Assembly (NCBI GenBank): GCA_015062715.1
Contig: SUUD01000098.1
Location: 1-7,223, forward strand
Direction of reading: 5' to 3'
Source of the DNA: Olsenella sp.
Lineage (GTDB): Bacteria; Actinomycetota; Coriobacteriia; Coriobacteriales; Atopobiaceae
Length of the DNA stretch: 7,223 nucleotides
Positions 1 through 3,882 of the stretch are shown here, piece by piece. The notes beneath the pieces are model-generated. The model did not search any database. It was not told where the DNA came from and saw only the letters and a program-made list of their open reading frames with translations. Both the position numbers and the translations under genes were made by a program. How positions within the stretch are numbered: position 1 is the first letter of the stretch; each line of letters starts with the position of its first letter.

Positions 1-641
1 GTGTTGAGCTCGACGTCACGCAGGCCCGGGATCATGTCGATGATCTTGTTGAAGAGCATCGCGATGGGGGCGTAGGCGGTCGAGAAGCCGTGAGGCAGGG
101 AGATGCCGGGCATGCCCAGGGACTCCTCGATGAGGGGAGCGGTGTAGTCGCCGAGCACCATGATGATCATCATGTTGAAGATCGCGGCCAGGAAGCCGAA
201 GAAGATGTTGTTGGTGACGGCGGCGACGAGGGCGCCGGTGAACGCGAAGTGCCAGTAGTCCCAAATGTCGACATCGACGGTCTGGGTGGTCTGCGTGACG
301 ATCATGACGATGTTCACGATGAGGCCCAGCGGGATGATGAAGGTGCCGACGTTGGAAGCGAAGGCGATAGCGGCGGCCGCGGGCCAGCCCACGTCGACGA
401 CGTCGAGGGAGAGGCCGTAGCGGGTGCACATCTCGGAGACAGCCGGGACGAGGTTGCCACCGAAGACCTGGCCGATGACCAGGTTCAGGCCGATGAAGCC
501 GACGCCGACGGTGAGGCCGGCGCGCAGGCTCTTGCCAAAGCCAGCTCCAAGGATGCAGCCGAAGATCGTCAGGATGATGGGCATCATGACGGTCGCGCCT
601 GCGTCATTCAGGAACTGGAAAGGAGCAAGCAGAATATCCAT
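1..641 (-). CDS. gatC: PTS galactitol-type EIIC permease, N-terminal half (runs off window)
   Basis: Membrane subunit of a phosphoenolpyruvate-dependent sugar PTS; EIIC carries the substrate across the membrane while EIIB phosphorylates it. The 213 codons visible read as a very hydrophobic protein closely resembling GatC of enteric bacteria: an N-terminal helix with a TVMMPIILTIFG stretch (residues 17-28), then GLTVGVGFIGLNLVIG (42-57), the family segment DVVDVGWP (80-87), a helix about 98-116, VDIWDYWHFAFTGAL (124-138), and LPHGFSTAYAPIA (182-194). The start ATG at 641-639 is preceded by GAAAGGAAATAAGG, a good ribosome binding site. E. coli GatC is about 450 residues, so roughly half the gene lies beyond position 1. 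It is the last gene visible in the operon, 110 bp after the EIIB gene. The family is clear, but the substrate (galactitol, another polyol or a pentose/tetrose) cannot be told from sequence. Confidence 0.93.
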   Translation of the reverse strand, partial: MDILLAPFQFLNDAGATVMMPIILTIFGCILGAGFGKSLRAGLTVGVGFIGLNLVIGQVFGGNLVPAVSEMCTRYGLSLDVVDVGWPAAAAIAFASNVGTFIIPLGLIVNIVMIVTQTTQTVDVDIWDYWHFAFTGALVAAVTNNIFFGFLAAIFNMMIIMVLGDYTAPLIEESLGMPGISLPHGFSTAYAPIAMLFNKIIDMIPGLRDVELN

Positions 642-703
642 CCTTATTTCCTTTCAACTAGCCTACAGGACATAGAACCAATACGCACTTGCGGTTGCGC
701 TTA

Positions 704-731
704 CCCGGAGACTCCGCGGCGAGCTTCCGGG
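704..731 (-). other. Intergenic stem-loop between EIIB and EIIC genes
   Basis: The 110-bp gap between the two PTS genes contains arms CCCGGA (704-709) and TCCGGG (726-731), plus an inner CTC/GAG pairing (712-714 with 721-723). No T run follows on the minus strand, so it does not look like an intrinsic terminator. An RNA-stability or processing element that sets the EIIB:EIIC ratio is possible; this is inference. Confidence 0.4.
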
Positions 732-751
732 ACAGGTGCCAAAGGAGTGGG

Positions 752-1054
752 TTACTCGGCTTCCATGAGCTCGAGGATCTGGGCGTTGGGCACGTCGGTG
801 CCAATGCCCATGAGGTAGGGCATGCCGTTGACGTAGGGGCAGTGGAGCTCCGTCGGGGCGAGGGAGGTCGCGACGATGAAGTCGAAGTCGCGCGACTTCT
901 CGGGAGCGGAGGCCAGCGGCACCTGGACGATCTCGTACTTGCCGGCATAGCCGTTCGAGTCGAGGAGCTCCTCGACCTTCTTGCGGGCCAGCGTCGAGGT
1001 GACGATGCCGGAGCCGCAGGAGAGCAGGATGCGCTTCTTGCCGTTTGCTGCCAT
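752..1054 (-). CDS. gatB: PTS galactitol-type EIIB component
   Basis: Cytoplasmic phosphotransfer subunit that takes phosphate from EIIA on a cysteine and passes it to the incoming sugar bound by EIIC. The 100-residue product has the expected size (E. coli GatB is about 94). The P-loop reads LLSCGSGIVTST, with Cys13 as the likely phosphorylation site, and the C-terminal family block GMPYLMGIGTDVPNAQILEL matches the GMPF-x-SGVG region of GatB. The frame is open upstream to about 1108, but ATG 1054-1052 is chosen because AGGAAAG lies just upstream of it and because the family begins only a few residues before the strand leading to the cysteine. It lies 102 bp after the YjbQ gene and 110 bp before EIIC. 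No EIIA gene is present in the window; it may lie beyond position 1 or elsewhere in the genome. Confidence 0.93.
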   Translation of the reverse strand: MAANGKKRILLSCGSGIVTSTLARKKVEELLDSNGYAGKYEIVQVPLASAPEKSRDFDFIVATSLAPTELHCPYVNGMPYLMGIGTDVPNAQILELMEAE

Positions 1055-1156
1055 GTTCTTTCCTACCTTTCTGTCGCACGGGAACGCCGTCGTACCTCGT
1101 GCTGCCAAACGCCTAGTGCATAATACTACACAATTTCTTCAAACCGTGGAACGTGG

Positions 1157-1684
1157 CTATTCTCCCATGACGACGACCTGCGCCGTGCGGGTGCGCTCGC
1201 GGGTGCGGTCGTAGTCGACGAGGAAGATGTAGCCGGTGACGCCCATCACGAGCTTGCCCTCGGCGACCTCGAAGACGCAGTTGGAGCCGATGAGGGTGGA
1301 GCGCAGGTGGGCGTCGCAGTTCCAGAGGAGCGTGCGGTCGCCGCCGGGGAGGTAGGCCTCGACGTCGGGCCAGGTCTCGACCTCCTCGAAGTGCTTGAGG
1401 CCGGGATAGCGGTAGTAACGCCAGTCCCTCTGCTCGGGGAAGATCTTCTCGAGACCGTCATCGAGGTCCATCTGGAGGAACGACTCGCCGTTGGGGGCCA
1501 CGTCGTGGTCCCACTCCTCGAAGAAGACCGAGCAGGTGGAGTGCTTGGAGATGACGGTGACCGTGCCCTCCTTGATGCCCGACTCCTCCACGATCTGGCG
1601 GATCTGCGGGGTGATGTCGACGTAGTCGGGACGGCCGGCGCAGGTGTCGACGGTGACCTTGCCCTTGTAGACTGCCATGGCCAT
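1157..1684 (-). CDS. YjbQ/UPF0047 family protein
   Basis: Member of the YjbQ (UPF0047) family, small beta-rich proteins annotated as secondary thiamine-phosphate synthase because overexpression of some members rescues thiE mutants; the physiological reaction is unsettled. Family signatures are visible: SKHSTCSVFFEE (46-57, the HTTA-S-like motif with His48), WNCDAHLRSTLIGSN (121-135, the H-AHL-L-G-S motif with His126), EGKLVMGVTGYIFLVDYD (142-159) and a terminal R-R-x-AQVVVMG strand. At 175 residues it is longer than typical members (about 135-140); the extra length lies around 60-118, with WRYYRYPG and an acidic stretch. The start ATG overlaps the stop of the isomerase gene in a TAATG arrangement just after AAGGAGG, indicating translational coupling. 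A second in-frame ATG two codons later is an alternative start. Its place in a PTS operon suggests a role on a sugar-derived phosphate, but that is speculation. Confidence 0.85.
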   Translation of the reverse strand: MAMAVYKGKVTVDTCAGRPDYVDITPQIRQIVEESGIKEGTVTVISKHSTCSVFFEEWDHDVAPNGESFLQMDLDDGLEKIFPEQRDWRYYRYPGLKHFEEVETWPDVEAYLPGGDRTLLWNCDAHLRSTLIGSNCVFEVAEGKLVMGVTGYIFLVDYDRTRERTRTAQVVVMGE

Positions 1685-2388
1685 TACGCCTCCTTCGCGA
1701 GGTCGGTGCGGACGCGGTCGAGGGCCTCGAACATCTCGTCGAGGGTCGCGAACGGGTCGGCGGCGGCGACGATGCCCGAGGTGCCGCCGGTGGCGTCGCC
1801 GCCGAACCAGATGGCGTTGTAGACGTCCTGGCCGGTGGAGATGCCCGCGGCCTGCAGGACCATGGTCTCGGGCGAGACGTCCTTGACGGCGGCGGTGGAC
1901 TGGCGGATGTAGTTCTCGTCACCCATCTGGCCGGTGCCGATGAGGGAGTTGAGCTCGCAGGTCATGATGTCGGGGTGCAGCTCGGCGATGGCGCGGGCCT
2001 CCTCGACGGAGTCGGCGCAGACGCAGGTGAGGATGCCCACCTCACGGGCGCGGACGATGGTCTTGGCAAGCTCGCCGATGGTGAGGGGGTTCTCGGCATG
2101 GTTGAGGAACGTGGCCTTGACGCCGGCGGCGGCGAGCGCCTCGGGCAGGATGTGGCCCATGCCACGGCCCGGCTTGAGGCTCTCCATGTTCTGGGCGCAG
2201 GGAATGAGGTGCGGGCAGTTCTCGGCGACCCAGGCGAGGTCGATCAGCTGGGCGGTGAACAGACACTGGAAGTCGTACTTCTCGGCCAGCTCGTCCGTCT
2301 TCTTGGCCAGGGCGCGCAGCTCCTCGCCATAGAGATAGGACTTGGGGTTCACTACGAAGAACGGGCGCTTGAGGACAATCTTCTCCAC
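1684..2388 (-). CDS. Triosephosphate isomerase-like TIM-barrel protein
   Basis: A 234-residue single-domain TIM barrel closest in layout to the short archaeal-type triosephosphate isomerases (about 225 residues). The catalytic set can be traced: Lys16 in VVNPKSY (cf. NFKTY), His97 in FLNHAEN, and Glu145 in CELNSLIGTG, which aligns with the YEP-x-x-x-IGTG loop; a GIVAAADP phosphate-loop-like segment lies near 205-212. It therefore probably isomerises an aldose/ketose phosphate. In this context (first gene of a PTS operon) it may be a paralogue for a tetrulose or similar phosphate rather than the glycolytic enzyme. The frame is open to a TTG at 2442, but GTG 2388 is chosen because GGGAGG lies 6 nt upstream and the barrel's first strand starts shortly after. 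It is preceded by an operator-overlapped promoter and coupled to the YjbQ gene downstream. A housekeeping tpiA elsewhere is expected but not visible here. Confidence 0.82.
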   Translation of the reverse strand: MEKIVLKRPFFVVNPKSYLYGEELRALAKKTDELAEKYDFQCLFTAQLIDLAWVAENCPHLIPCAQNMESLKPGRGMGHILPEALAAAGVKATFLNHAENPLTIGELAKTIVRAREVGILTCVCADSVEEARAIAELHPDIMTCELNSLIGTGQMGDENYIRQSTAAVKDVSPETMVLQAAGISTGQDVYNAIWFGGDATGGTSGIVAAADPFATLDEMFEALDRVRTDLAKEA

Positions 2389-2400
2389 GCTTTGCCTCCC
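2386..2400 (-). promoter_or_regulatory. Ribosome binding site fixing the GTG start of the TIM-like gene
   Basis: On the minus strand GGGAGG is followed by six bases (CAAAGC) and then GTG. No comparable site precedes the upstream in-frame TTG (2442) or ATG (2430), so the shorter form starting at 2388 is preferred. Confidence 0.7.
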
Positions 2401-2456
2401 ACATCGAGGGCCATGACACAGACGAGCCATAACCGTACCCAATATATGTGGGGATT

Positions 2457-2485
2457 ATGATACTTGTTCATTCTCAAGTGAACAA
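2457..2485 (-). promoter_or_regulatory. Probable promoter of the TIM-like/yjbQ/gatBC operon
   Basis: Minus-strand TTGTTC (2485-2480) and TATCAT (2462-2457) are separated by exactly 17 bp; the -10 matches the consensus at 5 of 6 positions and the -35 at 3 of 6. An A-rich tract (AGAAAAAAGATGG, about 2494-2506) lies just upstream, where an UP element would sit. The transcript would carry a leader of about 60 nt before the GTG at 2388. CATAAT, two bases downstream, is an alternative -10. Confidence 0.5.
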
Positions 2486-2487
2486 GT
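2462..2487. promoter_or_regulatory. Palindromic operator, probable GntR binding site
   Basis: A perfect 9-bp inverted repeat, ACTTGTTCA (2462-2470) and TGAACAAGT (2479-2487), with an 8-bp spacer. It covers the spacer and -35 of the operon promoter, the position for a repressor. The arm ACAAGT(T) recurs three times upstream of the adjacent gntR gene, which supports recognition by that regulator. Confidence 0.65.
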
Positions 2488-2525
2488 TGTATTCCATCTT
2501 TTTTCTCGATGCCGCGAGCGGTCGA

Positions 2526-3329
2526 CTAGTGGGGCTGAATGGCATCGCCCACGACCGACTGGCCCGCCTTGAGCCACGTGTGGTTCCACTCTATGACGCG
2601 CTCGTCTTCGAGACGGATGGTCTGCTCGAGCATGAGGACGGGCGAGGCCTCGTCGACGCCGAGGTAGTCGCCGTGCTCCTTGCCCGCGACGCGCGCCGTG
2701 TAGCGAATGCGGGAGTACGCGATGCGGCATCCCGAGGTGGCCTGGACCGCGTCGAACGCCGACTCGCGCGTGAAGTCGACCTTGTCGAGCCCCGGGCAGG
2801 CCGGGAGGCTGAACCAACCCTCCTGGCACATGACCGGCTCCTCCCCCACCGTCCTGACGCGGCGCATGAACAGGACGTCGGTGCCCGACTCGAGCTCGAG
2901 CTCGCGCGCGACGTCGGGCGAGGCGGGCACCACGAACTTGTCGATGACGTGCGTCACGAAGTCCTTGCCCTGCGCGTGCAGCGACTCCGCGAACGACAGG
3001 GGCCTGACGCCGGCGGGATGCGAGATGCCCGGCTCCGCCACAAAGGTCCCGCGACCGTGCTCCTGTATGAGGAGGCCCTCGCTCACCAGCGACTTGATGG
3101 CCCGGCGCACGGTTCCGCGGCTGATCGAGAACCGCGCCATGAGCTCGTGCTCGGAGGGGATCTGCTTGCGCGTGCCCCACTCGCGGGAATAGATCTTCTC
3201 GCGCATGTGGTCAGAAAGCTGCGCGTGCAAAGGGGCGGACGAGGACTTGTCCAGGCTGGCGCCAGGCGCCTCGTCGGGAGAAACCTCGAGGTCACGGGAA
3301 GAGGGGAAGGCCGAGATGCTGTCAAACAT
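2526..3329 (-). CDS. GntR-family transcriptional regulator with UTRA effector domain
   Basis: A 267-residue repressor of the HutC/UTRA branch of GntR. Residues about 33-98 form the winged helix-turn-helix, with the family sequence IPSEHELMARFSISRGTVRRA (57-77) followed by LVSEGLLIQEHGRGTFV (81-97). Residues about 115-265 form the UTRA ligand-binding domain, with the usual MRRVR, DEASPVLMLEQTIR and IEWNHTW elements. UTRA regulators normally sense phosphorylated sugars or related metabolites, which fits the PTS operon directly downstream in the same direction. About 30 low-complexity residues precede the domain. ATG 3329 is chosen over GTG 3335 because AAGGA lies 7 nt before the ATG but only 1 nt before the GTG. 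ACAAGTT-type repeats in its own promoter and in the next promoter suggest autoregulation and control of the operon. The 137-bp gap to the next gene, which has its own promoter, suggests a separate transcription unit. Confidence 0.92.
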   Translation of the reverse strand: MFDSISAFPSSRDLEVSPDEAPGASLDKSSSAPLHAQLSDHMREKIYSREWGTRKQIPSEHELMARFSISRGTVRRAIKSLVSEGLLIQEHGRGTFVAEPGISHPAGVRPLSFAESLHAQGKDFVTHVIDKFVVPASPDVARELELESGTDVLFMRRVRTVGEEPVMCQEGWFSLPACPGLDKVDFTRESAFDAVQATSGCRIAYSRIRYTARVAGKEHGDYLGVDEASPVLMLEQTIRLEDERVIEWNHTWLKAGQSVVGDAIQPH

Positions 3330-3359
3330 GGTCACGTCCTTGTGACGATGTGTCTATCG

Positions 3360-3403
3360 GATATAAACAAGCAGTATACAAGTTGACAAGTTATATACAA
3401 GTT
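3360..3403 (-). promoter_or_regulatory. gntR promoter with tandem ACAAGTT half-sites
   Basis: An AT-rich island in a GC-rich background. ACAAGTT occurs at 3378, 3386 and 3397, with a variant ACAAGCA at 3367, giving spacings of 11, 8 and 11 bp; two copies extend to TATACAAGTT. On the minus strand the same bases supply candidate promoters: TTGTCA (3389-3384) with TATATC (3365-3360, 18-bp spacer), or TTGTAT (3400-3395) with TATACT (3378-3373, 16-bp spacer). Overlap of half-sites and promoter elements suggests autorepression by the GntR protein. Confidence 0.55.
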
Positions 3404-3408
3404 AGGTT

Positions 3409-3498
3409 GGGCGGGTGGCAGGCTGTCTGCGCCAGCCGGGGCTGTCCCCGAACCGGCCGGGGAGCTCCTGAACTGACCTAGGCACCCCCCACCCGCCC
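3409..3498. repeat. Long-range 10-bp inverted repeat
   Basis: GGGCGGGTGG at 3409-3418 is exactly complementary to CCACCCGCCC at 3489-3498. The 70-bp interior contains smaller self-complementary pieces (GGCTG/CAGCC, GGGG/CCCC, CCGGCCGG, GGAGCTCC), so a branched structure is possible. No U tract follows on either strand. Confidence 0.45.
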
Positions 3499-3507
3499 GG
3501 GATTATT

Positions 3508-3520
3508 GACAAAGTTTGTC
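3508..3520. repeat. Perfect 13-bp palindrome, copy 1
   Basis: GACAAAGTTTGTC is perfectly symmetrical about G3514 and is followed three bases later by AGGGACG. The motif CAAAGTTTGTC-nnn-AGGGACG recurs at precisely 60 bp distance in copy 2. Confidence 0.55.
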
Positions 3521-3557
3521 TCCAGGGACGCAAAGCCGGCCAGACTGGCACCCCGAG

Positions 3558-3590
3558 CGTCCCCTTGGGCAAAGTTTGTCAAAAGGGACG
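3558..3590. repeat. 33-bp imperfect palindrome, copy 2 of the CAAAGTTTGTC motif
   Basis: Outer arms CGTCCC (3558-3563) and GGGACG (3585-3590) flank TT/AA pairs and an inner GCAAAGTTTGT core, symmetrical about G3574. Only two mismatches and one G-T pair interrupt the symmetry. It shares CAAAGTTTGTC-nnn-AGGGACG with copy 1, 60 bp away. Confidence 0.55.
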
Positions 3591-3604
3591 ATGCAGAGGC
3601 TTGC

Positions 3605-3625
3605 GTGGTGGGGGCGGCGGGACTC
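3605..3625 (-). repeat. Near-copy of the tRNA-Leu 3' end (tRNA remnant or att-like scar)
   Basis: These 21 bp match 3747-3767, which is the 3' part of the T arm, the acceptor stem and the CCA of the neighbouring tRNA-Leu, at 20 of 21 positions and in the same orientation, 142 bp downstream of it. The adjoining T-stem sequence is also present (GCGGG), with the four T-loop bases TTCG missing, so it cannot be a functional tRNA. Confidence 0.55.
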
Positions 3626-3679
3626 CCGCGCTCGCCCTGCGGGCGTCGCGCTCGTCGGCCTCGGGCTGAGCCCTCGGCC

Positions 3680-3704
3680 CGCGAGGCGCCACCGGCGCCT
3701 CGCG
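3680..3704. repeat. Perfect 11-bp GC-rich hairpin
   Basis: CGCGAGGCGCC (3680-3690), loop ACC, then GGCGCCTCGCG (3694-3704). It is the most stable of three consecutive hairpins downstream of the tRNA. No U tract follows on either strand, so an intrinsic terminator is not supported, although it could stop or protect a tRNA-derived transcript. Confidence 0.5.
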
Positions 3705-3747
3705 ACCTTGCGGTTCTCGTCCCGCCGGACGGGTCATCTGGAATGAG

Positions 3748-3832
3748 TGGTAGGGGCGGCGGGACTCGAACCCGCAAGCCTTTCGGCGAAGAATTTTAAG
3801 TTCCCTGCGTCTGCCAATTCCGCCACGCCCCC
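3748..3832 (-). tRNA. tRNA-Leu, anticodon UAA
   Basis: An 85-nt class II tRNA. The acceptor arms GGGGGCG and CGCCCCT pair with one G-U at the first position; the D-arm reads GGCGGAATTGGCAGACGC; the anticodon loop is C-T-TAA-AA with the anticodon at 3798-3796; the long variable arm is a GCC-GAAA-GGC hairpin; and the T arm is GCGGG-TTCGAGT-CCCGC. A discriminator A and the CCA end are encoded. The anticodon stem contains two G-U pairs. It lies 50 bp downstream of ppx with no clear promoter of its own, so it may be processed from the upstream transcript. Confidence 0.96.
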
Positions 3833-3860
3833 ATGTGCCATGCGACACCGCACGGCATCA

Positions 3861-3880
3861 GCGCCCCTCAAGGGTAGCGC
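3861..3880 (-). terminator. Stem-loop between ppx and tRNA-Leu (weak terminator candidate)
   Basis: On the minus strand GCGC-TA-CCC-TTGA-GGG-GCGC forms a two-part stem with a tetraloop and a TA bulge, two bases past the ppx stop codon. There is no U tract after it, so it may be an RNA processing or end-protection hairpin rather than an intrinsic terminator. Confidence 0.35.
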
Positions 3881-3882
3881 AT

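Larger units (their letters stand above)
3404..3747. other. Gene-free, palindrome-rich intergenic region
   Basis: About 340 bp between gntR and the tRNA with no convincing gene on either strand: open frames here have low-complexity Arg/Pro/Ala products and several run into the tRNA. It holds the inverted repeat 3409-3418/3489-3498, the palindromes centred at 3514 and 3574, a copy of the tRNA-Leu 3' end at 3605-3625, and consecutive hairpins about 3627-3650, 3657-3679 and 3680-3704. The density of self-complementary DNA suggests dispersed intergenic repeats or an integration scar. Confidence 0.6.

Noticed and set aside
90..818. Open plus-strand frame of 242 codons
   Set aside because: Antisense to the EIIC and EIIB genes; the product is a low-complexity Asp/Glu/Gly/Val-rich chain with no domain, a common artefact opposite GC-rich codons.
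1055..1156. Possible internal promoter before the EIIB gene in an AT-rich patch (minus-strand GTAGTATTATGC)
   Set aside because: A -10-like TATTAT is present but no -35 at 16-18 bp spacing could be found; left as unsupported.
1684..2442. Longer form of the TIM-like protein starting at TTG 2442 or ATG 2430
   Set aside because: The extra N-terminal residues do not match the family, and the only good ribosome binding site precedes GTG 2388.
2491..2525. Terminator after gntR
   Set aside because: CTCG/CGAG arms are only four pairs, and on the minus strand they are followed by A residues rather than T residues.
2448..3386. Open plus-strand frame of 312 codons
   Set aside because: It mirrors gntR in full, is rich in Leu/Arg/Glu without recognisable motifs, and begins inside the operon promoter and operator.
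3478..3848. Several short frames on both strands across the tRNA and the intergenic region
   Set aside because: Products contain the tell-tale translations of tRNA arms (such as GFESRRPYHS) and low-complexity Arg/Ala/Pro runs; no ribosome binding sites support them.
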